58,000 nt of DNA. Source: Adiantum capillus-veneris (Eukaryota; Streptophyta; Polypodiopsida; Polypodiales; Pteridaceae). A program made the translations under genes and the position numbers. The stretch covers positions 11,584,412 to 11,642,411 of the forward strand of contig CM043965.1 in the NCBI GenBank assembly GCA_014529385.2, in the 5' to 3' direction. The notes beneath the pieces were generated by a model. The model saw only the letters and a program-made list of their open reading frames with translations. It had not been told where the DNA came from and made no database searches. Positions 19,922-30,236 of this stretch are shown here, piece after piece; position 1 is the first letter of the stretch; each line of letters begins with the position of its first letter.

Positions 19922-20556
19922 ATGGATCAGCAGCTACACTCAACACTATGGGCATACAAGGTAGTTTACAAAACATCAATAGGAACAACACCGTACAACA
20001 TGGTGTTTGGCCTAAATGCTATATTACCCATAGAGTTTTTGATTCCAACTCTACGAGTAGCGAGACGCTTAAAATGGAAAGGGCATGAGCTCTCTTCAAG
20101 AATAGATGATCTTGAAAAGCTAGATGAACTTCGCTTGAAAGCTGTAGCTTCGATCTATGCTAAAAAGAGAAGACAAATTAAAAGAGTTTTTTGACAAGCA
20201 TGTGCGCACGAGAGTTCAAAACAGGTGATTATGTACTTGTTTATACCTTGAAACAACATGCCAAGAAACTTAGAAAGCAAGGGATGGGACCCTTTGTGAT
20301 TAGTGACTTATCACAAAGTGAAGCTGTCAAGCTTGCTACATTAGCAGTTGAAGAAATGCCAAATTGGATTAGTGGGTGTCGATTAAAAAAGTATCATTTG
20401 CCACTAACGAAGGACATGCTTCAACAAATCCATCAAGAAAAACAACGGATGAAGGAGAAACTAAGGGTACGAGAAGAAACCCAAGCAGAAGCAAAAGAAC
20501 GCATTGCAAAAAGACGGCTTCTACGACAACAACAACAATGTGGATCACCGTTGTGA
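19922..20556 (+). pseudogene. E1 integrase C-terminal region
   Basis: LHSTLWAYKVVYKTSIGTTP and MVFGLNAILPIEFLIPTLRV are the typical post-catalytic block. A frame change at 20191 follows, then FKTGDYVLVYTLKQHAKKL and GMGPFVISDLSQSEAVKLAT (GPF-type C-terminal domain). A basic, coiled-coil-like tail (QEKQRMKEKLRVREETQAE) follows. No chromodomain is seen. Confidence 0.75.
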
Positions 20557-20949
20557 ATCAATGCCATTCGACTAACAAATTTTGATGAAGACACAGTGGA
20601 GCCAATAATTGCAGTCAAAGTGGGTAGCAGTCAATTTGAATCGACGACATTGCTTGATTCTGGAGCTCAAGCAAATCTGATCTCTTACCGATTATACAAA
20701 TAGCTCAATCCCACAAGTCAACTACATCCTACTCCACAAGTGCTAGAAAGTAGTAGATCACATTCTCTACAATCAGTGGGCTGGACTATATTGCATGTAC
20801 AAGTACATCAATATATTTACCCACACAAGTTTTATGTGGTTGAGGATGAAAGCACACAACACCCCATGTTGTTGGGACAACTTTGGCAAAAAGAGTATAA
20901 TGTGCAGATAGACTGGAATGCGGATGCAGTCAAAATTCAGCATGCATAA
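20557..20949 (+). pseudogene. Second retropepsin-like domain, 3' of the E1 integrase
   Basis: Following integrase in nearly the same reading is a second aspartic-protease-like unit: TTLLDSGAQANLISYRLYK has the D-S-G active site, then a TAG, and HPMLLGQLWQKEYNVQIDW matches the C-terminal LLG signature of retropepsins. Its length (~110 residues) fits a single retropepsin. The upstream gag-linked protease has Asn at the active site, whereas this one keeps Asp. A retropepsin after the integrase is unusual; it may be an accessory gene or a captured domain from another element. Confidence 0.65.
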
Positions 20950-21705
20950 GAACAGCACGTTGTAGCCTTTGATCAACAACCACGGAAGAATGAGATGGCA
21001 GCAATGCAATCACTGGATAAAGAACCAAAATGATGGGTTCCACTAAAGAAAAATATGGCGAACAAATAGGAAACTACCAACCATGTTCACTATAAGCATA
21101 AAACAACACAGACCGCAGTGCCAAGATCAAGATTAGCAACACGCGACAAACAAGTATGGGTGCAGAAGGATAGAAATGACATGGCAGACAAACCACAATA
21201 CAACCGAAGCACTCAACCGAAGCAGACGGTTCAACCAAAAACCAAGGGAATAAAACAGATATGGATCCCAAAGAAAATGCTCAGCAACAACTTAAATGCG
21301 ACTCACCTTTGGATCCCGAAACTGAAGCAACAGGAACTCCCTTCAGTACAAGCAACATCGGAAAGCAGAGACACACAACATATGAAATCGGCAAACCGAT
21401 TTATGTGGGTGCCAATCAGCAACAAAACAATGACAACCGCTGAAGTAGCAATAAACCTACAAAAACCTCCAAAGCAAAGCTACAAATGGAAAGCAAAAGA
21501 GACAAAGTCTATGGCCAGTTCCGCCACGACAATTCTCTCCAAGGAGACAACTATGGCCATATCGACTATATCGGCAAAACACGCGACTTTTGCAAGAAAG
21601 ACGATCAAACAAAGAGCGGTAGAGTTACAACTCTTACTTGCAAAGAAAATCCGCCAACCAAATCAACAACAAATAGGAAACCTCGATGGCGAATGCCAAT
21701 AAGCA
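20950..21705 (+). pseudogene. E1 accessory protein with repeated W-V/I-P-K motifs
   Basis: The frame of the second retropepsin continues through a few stops, then is open from about 21070 to 21705. Trp-centred motifs recur in one frame: WVPLKKN (21034), WVQKDRN (21157), WIPKKML (21262), WIPKLKQ (21310), WVPISNK (21406), and a weaker YKWKAKET near 21487. The protein is basic and rich in Gln/Lys/Thr with no membrane segment. I do not recognise a family. The repeated short basic-aromatic motif suggests a nucleic-acid or protein-binding array. Confidence 0.5.
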
Positions 21706-22479
21706 TCTTGCTTATACCTCCTCTTGCACAGCATTAATTTTTCCATGCATTGACCGAGTATGCATCTATAGGGCCACATTACACAGCCAATCATTAGCAC
21801 AATTTTTTTAACCCATGCATGGCACATACATCAAGGTGATACCTTGTCGTCCGGGAGGACTCCGTCTAGGAGGGGGGGAGGCATTCTCAAATGCGGACTC
21901 AATGGCAGAAAGAGCCAAAAAAGGGCATGTTTTTCGACTATTTTTAAGGGTTTTCGTTTGATTGTGAAATTTTCTGGAATAACCCAAGTACATATGCCCT
22001 TATACAGCATGACTAGACAAGTATATGGGGCCAAACGCCAAATCAAGCCCCTAGGTGTGTGTATATAAGTGAAAATAGCCATTTTTCGGACGAAATATTG
22101 GTAAAACAGAGAAATCTGACCATAAAAATTTCATGTGAGTGTATATAGTATTTTGTGGTGATGTTTTTTATTTATTATGATTTTTTGGTTTTAATTTGCT
22201 ATTTTTCTTTTAATTTTACTAATTTTTGGCAAAAAAACTTCAAAAATACAAAAAGCAGCGGTCGTAATGAAAAAAAAATGGGGATAATCAATGACTATAG
22301 GACAACCTATGGTACAATGGGGGTACAATTATGTGAGTGGAGCAGAAAGCGTGTGTTGGCCAGATTTTGACCGAAATGTCAAATTTCTCGAAAACTGAGC
22401 AAATGGAGTCCAAATCAAGAGATTTTTGAGCCTAAACCGCACCTCGCAAGAAGTTGGGAGCACATGTCAAATTTCATGG
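21706..22479 (+). promoter_or_regulatory. Non-coding region with polypurine tract and TATA box
   Basis: No ORF is seen. AGGAGGGGGGGAGG at 21868-21881 looks like a polypurine tract. TATATAAG at 22062-22069 is a good TATA box. The rest is AT-rich (22140-22280). This could be the start of a 3' LTR of a shorter gypsy element, but no 5' partner is found in the window. It could also be an internal second tract and promoter ahead of cassette 1. Confidence 0.45.
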
Positions 22480-22644
22480 AAAGTGGTTCGGGGACCCCCT
22501 TTATAAGAAATTTTCACTTCATTTTAATCTCATTTCCGCTATTAACTTTTGAGAGAGAGCTCCTGCCACCTAGAGCAAATGGAACTTCCAGCAGCTTCTA
22601 CGACGCGCATGACTACCCGCCGATGGGCTCCAGACATGAGAGGT
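22480..22644 (+). promoter_or_regulatory. Cassette 1 head: TATA box, first exon, splice donor
   Basis: TTTATAAG at 22500-22507 is followed by a stretch resembling the cassette 2 head (TCATTTCC..., then GAGAGAGCT). It ends in ACATGAGAG with a donor-like GTAGGC at 22643. This is consistent with a non-coding first exon. Confidence 0.45.
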
Positions 22645-24491
22645 AGGCTCACCACCTTGATCTTTTCGCGCATGTTTGTTGTTTTGTCGCAAAAACTAGC
22701 GTAGGGTTCACACAGAAAGCGAGCAGTAGAGACCTACAGGTAGAAGTGACCACCTAACGGCTAACCCCAAAAGCAATGAGGCTTCATCGGCAGCTTACCC
22801 TAGCATAGGAGACCACTTTTGGATGACCAAAGACAGTAGAAAACCATCGAGAAAAACCCTAATTCATAGATCCCCGCAAGAGGCCACCAAATGGGAAATC
22901 GGCGGAAAGGCGCCAAAATGCTACCAAAACTCATGGGTAGGAGCATCTCGACATGCTCGACAAGTTTATATAGCCAACATGGCCATACGGTGACCCGAAG
23001 CGGCACTAAACTTTAGAAACGGCATCAGACAAATAAAGCGTCAAATAGCTCTCGCGGACAAACCGCATGTCCGTTTGCCACCAAACTTCACGAGCGGCTT
23101 TCCTAGACCATCAACAACCAAGTCCTATGGTGGTAGACCACCACAAGTCATCAAAGACATGAAAACGCAACCACGGGTGCTTCTAGAGCGATAAATTGCC
23201 AAGCAGAGCTCCGGTGAAGCCAAAGTCGACGAAAACCATATGGCAAGGATCCCTAAGGGACCGTGAAGCTATGGAGACCAACATCGAGAAATTTCATCGC
23301 CGAAAAGCACTCCAAAAGTCAAAAAACGGCTCGGAGACTCTGAAATCCACACAGGGAGTTCCTTTCTATCAATTTGACTTTTTTGTTGAAATAATGCTTA
23401 AAAGGGACTCAAGGGGGCTCAGGACAGGCATCAGTAGCACCTTCGGTATAATTTTCATCAGGAGAAATCCTACGCGTAGGATGTCTCAAGGCCATTTCTG
23501 GGCACCAACCCTAACATCTCTCATCACACAAAGTTTCTGAACAGCTTATACATGCTAGCCACCAAGTTTCATCACATTTGGACAAAAATTGACCTCATGT
23601 GTACCAAAAAAACGCAAAGTCAGGGCAAAGAGGCAATAATGGGCCATAAACCTACCAAAACTTGTCCAAATCACATGAAACTTGCACAATACATTCATGA
23701 GCACATTGCCAACCTATCTGTGTGGTCATATGTAAAAAATGATGAAATAGACATCCTACGTGTAGGATGTCTAAATGACATTTTTGGCCCCCAAATGGTA
23801 TTTTTCAACTCCAGATCTCTTTATGACACTTTCATGAGCTCATATATCAAGTTTCAAGCCATTCCCATCACATTTGTCCCCCAACACCTCCAAGATGCAC
23901 TTTTTGAGCTTGAAAACACTACACAGGGTCTTAACAACACCAATTCTTGTCCAAATCAGAATCCAAGACTCAGAGCCATGTTCCACATACCAAGAGCTAC
24001 CTACATAACAAATCTCAAGTAATTTTGATGAAAAAGACATCCTACGCGTAGGATGTCTCCAGCATGATTTTGAACTTCTGTGCAAAAAATGACTTCATGG
24101 AAGCCATTACCATGGTGCAAGAAGCTCATATATCAAATTTCAACCCATTTGGATATCATTTGCCACTTGTCGGGGGCATTCTACCAATTTGTGAGCCTAA
24201 AGCCTGAATCTGCACAGAAATGCACTTTTTGATTCCCAAACCCAATTCCAATCACATAGCCATGTTGCACCATCAGCATGCCAAGTTTCACCAAAAACTG
24301 ATGAAATAGATATCATACGCGTAGGATGTCTAAATGATAAATTTTGGCCAGAATGATACTGTGAGCACATGCAGGGCCAAGTTCCTTTTAAGTTTTATTT
24401 TCAATTTTCAAGTCATTTGGATAGTTAAAACTCAGTTTCTTAGTTGATATGGAAAAACACTAACTTTGGACTACTGAGTGCAATAGGATCC
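22645..24491 (+). repeat. Cassette 1 intron-like spacer with four palindromes at ~286-bp period
   Basis: Palindromes with arms AGACATCCTA / TAGGATGTCT are at 23463-23486, 23749-23772, 24035-24058 and 24308-24331 (start spacing 286, 286, 273). 23749 and 24035 have perfect arms; 23463 has one and 24308 two arm mismatches. The intervals are diverged tandem repeats: GAGCTCATATATCAAGTTTCAAG-type text (near 23838) recurs as AAGCTCATATATCAAATTTC (near 24121), and TGCACTTTTTGA recurs near 23896 and 24220. The spacer ends CAATAG (AG 24485-24486) five bases before the ATG at 24492. The same arms occur in the E1 gag leader. Confidence 0.8.
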
Positions 24492-25491
24492 ATGGCAGCC
24501 GCAAAATCACCGGCAAAGAAGAAGAGGATGACAATAAAAGACTATTTAGAAGAAGTGGAGACATTTGTCATCCCAGAAGGAACTCTGAAGCTGAGAAGCA
24601 CATGGATTCAGGAGGATTTGCTAGAGTCAAATGATTTGAAGATCTACCAAGGCATGTTCAAAGATACTGAAGGAAATGTAATAGAGCTACCCATGCTACC
24701 TTGAGAGCTCAATGAGTTTGTCAGAAGCAAGATGGGAGAGTACCTGGAGAAGATAGATCTCCATAACTACTTTGAAGCTTTGCCAGCGGGAATTGACATC
24801 AAAAGAGTGTGGGAGTATAACTACTATCAAAGAAGATGGAGTGGCCAAGGTCACTGATCTGCAGGGCAAGCAAGACACTATGATTGTAATCACACAGAGA
24901 GTGGTGGCAGCAGCACTAGACCTCTCTAACAAAGGGGATAGTGTAACCAAAAGAAGAGATGAAGTCAAGGTGTACTCAGAAAAGAAAAACAGCTACACCT
25001 TTGAAGACATTGCAAACCCTAAAGTGGCTATCATGAGCCAGCTGTACAACCAGTACTTCCACATGTGTATAAAGCGGCCACAGAAGTAGAGAATGCCACC
25101 TAGAGCCATTGCTACCACCTTCACCAGGGCAATGCAGAAGAGCAAGCCAAAGGTGATAAATTATGCTGCGTATATCCATGAAAATCTGGTGAAGATAGGC
25201 AACAAGAATCCCACCTACATTGTGCCAGGTGAAATAATAACAAAAGTGGTTTATGGAGCATTGCACGCCAAAGGAAACTGGCCTGACCCTCCATCACAGA
25301 ATGATTGGCTAAGGCTGAAAGAAGATAAAGAAGAAGAACCGCCCAAGGAACCCAGAGTAGCCACAAGGTTGAAGCGTCGGCTAGAGAATGTGCTAGAAGA
25401 GCCGCCAGAGCCGAAGAAGGGAAAGAAAGAAAGTGTACAAGTGCCGGTCAGGGAGACCAAGTCACAGAAAGTGGCGCGGCTAGAAAGCTAG
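24492..25491 (+). pseudogene. Cassette 1 accessory protein, N-terminal domain
   Basis: The ATG at 24492 follows the AG by five bases. The protein begins MAAAKSPAKKKRMTIKDYL. After a TGA at 24702 and a frame change near 24810 it gives TTIKEDGVAKVTDLQGKQD, then MIVITQRVVAAALDLSNKGD, and after a TAG at 25087, AIATTFTRAMQKSKPKVINY and AYIHENLVKIGNKNPTYIVP. The cassette 2 product has the same blocks. The pattern TIKEDG-x-A...VITxxxVxxALxLxxxG loosely resembles plant-transposon-associated N-terminal domains; I cannot assign a function. It ends with a basic region (ATRLKRRLENVLEEPPEPKK). Confidence 0.6.
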
Positions 25492-26002
25492 AAAGATTGA
25501 TGAAAAGCTTCAGAGCCGAGAGAGCATTGAAAGGAGATTTGAGCGAGTTGTGGAAGCCCTCACTAGAAGCCATGTCCGGATTATCTCGAAGGGTGCACAA
25601 AGATAGATTTGAAGACTACATAAAAAACTTCGAGATCCTGGATGCTACAACAAAAAATATTCTGAACGTTCCCTTTACAGAAGAATAAGTGGATGAAGTA
25701 TGACGGCAACTGCCAGAAGAGAAGGAAAGCCAAGAAAGAGAGCGAAAGACCAAGGCAGACTGGGACTTCAAGAAGAAGCCACCAGCTCCTCCGTCAAGCT
25801 CGGAGTCCAGCCCACCGCCATCACCACCTCCCCTTAGCCCTCCACAAACCCAACAAAAGGAGGAGCTAGACAAATCTGATGATCAAGAAGACTCAAAGCA
25901 AGAGAGGAGCCAAGATCAAGAGCGGAAAGAAGAAGTTAAGCCCAAAGATGAGCAGCCAGGGCCAGAGGAAAAAAGTTTAGCACATTTCTTGACCTACTAG
26001 CT
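25492..26002 (+). pseudogene. Cassette 1 accessory protein, middle and proline-rich part
   Basis: One frame gives FRAERALKGDLSELWKPSLE and DRFEDYIKNFEILDATTKNI to a TAA at 25686. It then continues after another stop into a charged proline-rich region (FKKKPPAPPSSSESSPPPSP, then KEELDKSDDQEDSKQERSQD) ending near 26000. No catalytic motif is seen. Confidence 0.5.
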
Positions 26003-26912
26003 GCGGGTTACTCAAGAGAAGAGGCAGCCACTGTGGCATTTGAGCTGGCAAGCACAAGGCCCAAAGAACAAATGCAGAGCCTGCGGCGGTTAGTAGAACT
26101 AAAAGATATGGCCACTGATACAGTGGAACTACAACCACCTACCAATGACTGGGATGTGGTGATGCACAAGCTAACTGGGCTTAGGACAAAATCATTGGCC
26201 ACGGAAAGTGAGATTGACAATCTCAAAGCCAACGAAGTTCTTATCAAATCTGAAGTCAACACACTACAAAAACAAAACCAAGGGCATATAGAGAAAGAAG
26301 CAGAGCTGCAAGACAGTCTAGCCACGTCAATACAAAGATTCCAGGAGATGGAATGAGAAAATTAGGCAGCAGATCAAAGACTTCAAAGAGTTGAAGAAGA
26401 ATACAGAAAAATCATCAAGTCATTGACAGATGCAGGGAGGGAAAGGGACAACCTAACCCTACAACTTGATGAAGAAACCAAGGAAGTGGAAACACTGAGA
26501 AATGCCAAGGAAAAGACAGAGCTAGAGCATGAGGCGAGCCAGGATGAATAATAGAGCTTAAAGACCAGATGAAAGTCAAAGATCAAACCATCCAACGGCT
26601 ACGGGCATCTCCCGCCAGAGTCAGAGCTACTAGCTCAACTCACACCTCTTCAGAGAATGAGCTTTATGAAGAACAAATGAAGGAGCTCCAAAAGGAGTTA
26701 ACAGTAGAGAAAAGACAAAGGTTGGTACTGGCTGAGGGCTCTATGGTAATGCAAAACCGACTGGAAGAAGAGCACAAGGACATGCAAAATGAGCTAGAAG
26801 CCATCAAGAGAAAGCTCAAGGAGGCGAAAAAGAAAAATGCCGATCTAAACGATCTCCTTGTGAATATGGGAGAGCAAGCGGAAGAGGAGAAGAAACATTT
26901 CAAAAGCAGATA
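26003..26912 (+). pseudogene. Cassette 1 accessory protein, long coiled coil
   Basis: After a frame change this reads REEAATVAFELASTRPKEQM, then a long heptad-rich stretch (LATESEIDNLKANEVLIKSE, then VNTLQKQNQGHIEKEAELQD; EEEYRKIIKSLTDAGRERDN; RLEEEHKDMQNELEAIKRKL). Stops lie near 26354, 26363 and 26548, and the last frame opens at 26569. Over ~300 residues this is a strong coiled coil, suggesting self-assembly or scaffolding. Confidence 0.55.
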
Positions 26913-27590
26913 GAAGAGCTGAGAGGCCAACAGTAAACAGAAGAGCAACAGTTTAGCACTGGGCAAGCAGCCATGGAGGGAATAGATATAGAGAATATGG
27001 AGGAAATCCTTCTAGGACCCTCACAAGAGCCACAAGATCTGACCCAAGAAGAAGAAGAGAAGCTGCAAAAGGCCATAGAAGTGGAAGTCAGAGACACCGC
27101 CAAAGAAGCCTTGGAATGGGAGCAGAGGGTCTTTAAATCAATGACTATTCAGAAGATAGATGCCAGCCACCTTCGGAGTGAATGGCTACAGCCCTGTCTC
27201 CCATATCCCTTGCTGAAATAGTGAAGCTGCCACAATCAACAAGCGGATCAGAGAGGAGCCAACAGTGCCAATGTACAAAGCAGACATCTCCAAACCTGAG
27301 GGGGTCAAGCTGATAGTAGACTCTCAGCCCACGTGGAGAAAGGCATGGCTGACAAAGTATCCACAGTATCTAGTCCATCTGGTTGAGGCACCTAAAGTGA
27401 TCAGAGATAACCACAGTTTCTACCCCCTACCAAGGATGAGGACGTGGAAAGCCCATGGCTAAATTACCCGAAGCTTCCAGGCTCGAAGGCAGGCGAGAGA
27501 ATAAGTGAGCAATACATGGTGAAAACCCTAACGGGTGCCATCAAATTGTTCACTGGCTCTCCTGACCTATCTTGCATCATGATGACCTAG
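26913..27590 (+). pseudogene. Cassette 1 accessory protein, C-terminal part
   Basis: MEGIDIENMEEILLGPSQEP is followed by EVRDTAKEALEWEQRVFKSM up to 27221. Two frame changes then lead to VPMYKADISKPEGVKLIVDS, WRKAWLTKYPQYLVHLVEAP and a tail PWLNYPKLPGSKAGERISEQ that ends at a TAG at 27588. The cassette 2 head starts within ~25 bases of this stop. Function is unknown. Confidence 0.5.
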
Positions 27591-27599
27591 TAGAACTAA

Positions 27600-27779
27600 C
27601 GGGGGAATCTGGGGAAAAATGGTTCGGGATGTCCGGGTATAGATATCCCAGGTAGGCTAAAATCACCTCATTTCCACTTGTTACCTTTGCAGAGAGAGCT
27701 TTTCGACCTCTTTTGCGCGTACTTTCCGGAGTCTACAGTTGCCCGTTTTCAGCTCTGTCTCACACAAGACATGAGGGGT
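27600..27779 (+). promoter_or_regulatory. Cassette 2 head: first exon-like block with strong splice donor
   Basis: It is diverged but alignable with the cassette 1 head: ATGGTTCGGG, then CTCATTTCCACTTGTTACC and GCAGAGAGAGCTTTT match GTGGTTCGGGG, TCTCATTTCCGCTATTAAC and GAGAGAGAGCTCC. It ends ACATGAGGG with GTAAGT at 27778-27783, a consensus 5' splice site. Confidence 0.5.
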
Positions 27780-29192
27780 AAGTTCGTTACTCATCAATGA
27801 TCCATTTTTTACGGCCGGTAGCTAGTCTAAACCCCTAGAAAAAACCCTAGAATCCGGGCAGTGCACAAAGACCTACGACCAAAAACTGACCATAGCGGCC
27901 TATTAGCTCAACCAAATCGGATGAGATTTGAATTGTAGCATTCCCTAACATAATAGAGCTTTTCTATATCATTAGTTGACCATTCAATAGGGCTCGAGGG
28001 GGTCCCCAGTAGAAAAACTAGGTTTTTGGAAGATGCCAGAATTTGGTTCTGACTCCATAGACAGCTTGCCTACGAGGTTTATATACAATGTATATAATTG
28101 GTTTTGTGAAATCAATCAATCAAAGCCCTCAAAAAGCAAAAAACGGCTCGAAGACTACAAAGCGTCAAATTCAACATACGACTCCAAATGAGCCAAAATT
28201 GGATGAGTTGTGGACAAGTCCAAAGCCTCAAAAGTGATTGACAACTCAACAGGCAGTGTAGTTACACAAATTAGAGATTTCAAAGTTGACAAAGCACAAA
28301 GTGGTGCTGGCAAGACCAAACTTTACCAAATTCAATTTAGAACTTGTTTTAGGTGTATAGAATGTGCTTAGGTCAATTTTTAAGTTTTGCCAAAAAATTA
28401 TGACTGCTGTAAATAATCGCGATTATTTACTTTTGCATTATTTTTTCTTGGAAATTGTATCATCACCTCACCTATCATTTGTACACACCTATCCATGCCA
28501 AAAATCAAGTATGAGCCAAAATGATCACATATAACTTGAAAAATTGCCAAAAAATCCAAGGAAGCCTTTGCAAGCCAAATTTTGAGTCACGAACTACTTT
28601 CTTTTAACCAAAACACCTCATATCACATACACAAAGTCTATACAATTCCTAGAACCAAGTTGTACCAAAAAATGTTCATTTTGGTAGAAAAGTCAACAGT
28701 CGTGATTATTTACTTTCATGCCAAATGGAAGAATTTTTCTATTGTGCCATCATACATCCAAAGTACATGATTTGCTAAGCCCACTAGCCAAGTTTGAAGC
28801 AATTTGGAGCTCAAAATCTCAAATTTCCTTTATATCTACTGTGTCAGAGACCTAAAGACAAAATCTGGTACCATTTTCACCCTAGCATCCAATTGAGCCC
28901 ATATTTCATTTAGAGTATGTATTTGGTATATATTTCAAGCCTGCACTGCCAAATTTGCAAAAAGTTGGAAAAATTACTCAACTATAAATAATCACGATTA
29001 TTTACTTTTGTTGCAAATTTTTTTTTGGACTTTACAATTTTGTTCCTTACATGTTTTTATGCATCTATGCTTGTACAAAAATTGGTTTGAAGCAAATTGG
29101 ACCAAATTGTTAGCATTTCAGACTGAAGGACACTTTAGAGAAAAGTTTGTCAAATCTGCTAACTTTAACACTCTATTCATTGAATAGGAGCA
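27780..29192 (+). repeat. Cassette 2 intron-like spacer with AT-rich palindromes
   Basis: A perfect 22-base palindrome (GTAAATAATCG and its complement) is at 28409-28430. Decayed copies are at 28692-28713 and 28984-29005, so spacing is ~283 and ~292. The intervals share text such as TTTGAAGCAATTTGGA (near 28794) and TTTGAAGCAAATTGGA (near 29086). The spacer ends GAATAG (AG 29186-29187) five bases before the ATG at 29193. The period and position match cassette 1, but the palindrome sequence is different. Confidence 0.75.
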
Positions 29193-29847
29193 ATGCAAGC
29201 AGCAGAGAGGGCCAATAAGAAGCTCAACTAGAAAGAAAAGTTGCAAGAGCTACCCGCATACCAACTAGACCCAGATTCAGTTAAGAATGCAAAAGAGACC
29301 TATCTCTCAAAGGAACAGCTTGAGGAGCACAACACCACAATGGTCACTGGCCGATTCAAGAGCGAGGAGGAACACCAGGTAGAGCTGCAGCTTCTACCAA
29401 AAGAAGTGTATGATGTCGCTACAGACCAAAGAAGCCAGTCAAAGGCTAGGGCTCAGAGATTTTTGTGAATAAGTGTCCACAATCAAAGAAGATGGAATCG
29501 CTCAGATTTATGACCCCCAAGGTAATAAATTTGAAGTGGTAATTACCAAGGAGATAGTGGTAGAAGCACTTAGACTACCCACAGAAGGAATGACAATGAG
29601 GGCAAGAGACAGGAAAACGGCTAGAACATTCACTAAAGAAACCATTGTAGCCACCTTTGCAGACCTTATTCACAAAAGGTGGAGGAGCCCACAAGGTTAT
29701 ACCATCAACATTTCCACTTCCTTGCTAAGAGGCCACCAAGGTATACCACGCCAAATCATGCGGTTGTTGCCACCACCTTTACGCAAGTCCTCAAGTGAAC
29801 AACCAGGCAACCGATTGACCATGCACAATATGTTTTGTCCACATTGA
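29193..29847 (+). pseudogene. Cassette 2 accessory protein, N-terminal domain
   Basis: The ATG at 29193 starts MQAAERANKKLN. After a TAG the frame gives KLQELPAYQLDPDSVKNAKE to 29468. The next frame (29473-29847) carries STIKEDGIAQIYDPQGNKFE, then VVITKEIVVEALRLPTEGMT and TKETIVATFADLIHKRWRSP. The TIKEDG block and the VITxxxVxxALxL block correspond to cassette 1 (TTIKEDGVAKVTDLQG, then VITQRVVAAALDL), so the two products are paralogues. A second reading over 29695-29860 also aligns with cassette 1 (HFHFLAKRPPRYTTP, then AVVATTFTQVLK), so a frameshift lies near 29690. Confidence 0.6.
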
Positions 29848-30236
29848 AAGGGACAAAGAAGGAAACAAAGATCACATACCTGGGTGCACCAGAAGTTTTG
29901 ACCAGGATTGCATATCATGCCATCGGCATGGCCGACAACTGACCATCTGTCCCAGATCAAAACACTTGGATAGTGTCAGCTCAACCATCTCCTCAAGCTA
30001 CAAGATCTGCCAAGAGATCCTACAAGTATGATGAAGAATCGACTGAGATCTCGCCAGAACGGCAAAGCAGTGATAGCTCAAATAATGAAGAAAAAAGAGC
30101 ACGACGGAAGGAAATGAAGAAAAAAGCCATGGCAGCACACTAGGAGGAGCCTGTGCAAAAGCAAGCCCGATTTAAAATAGAGAAACACTCATGCCAATGA
30201 AGCCACCAAGCACAAGGAAAGGACCCGAAAAAGTGG
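29848..30236 (+). pseudogene. Cassette 2 accessory protein, middle part
   Basis: The aligned frame reads LKGTKKETKITYLGAPEVLT, then RIAYHAIGMADN and a TGA, then a Ser/Lys-rich segment (KRSYKYDEESTEISPERQSS, then DSSNNEEKRARRKEMKKKAM). YLGAPEVLTRIAYHAIG corresponds to YIVPGEIITKVVYGALH in cassette 1. Further stops lie near 30141 and 30200. Confidence 0.5.

Noticed and set aside
2036-24331. Palindromic repeats as a possible CRISPR array
   Set aside because: Spacing of 270-440 bp, diverged similar spacers, eukaryotic element context and no cas genes.
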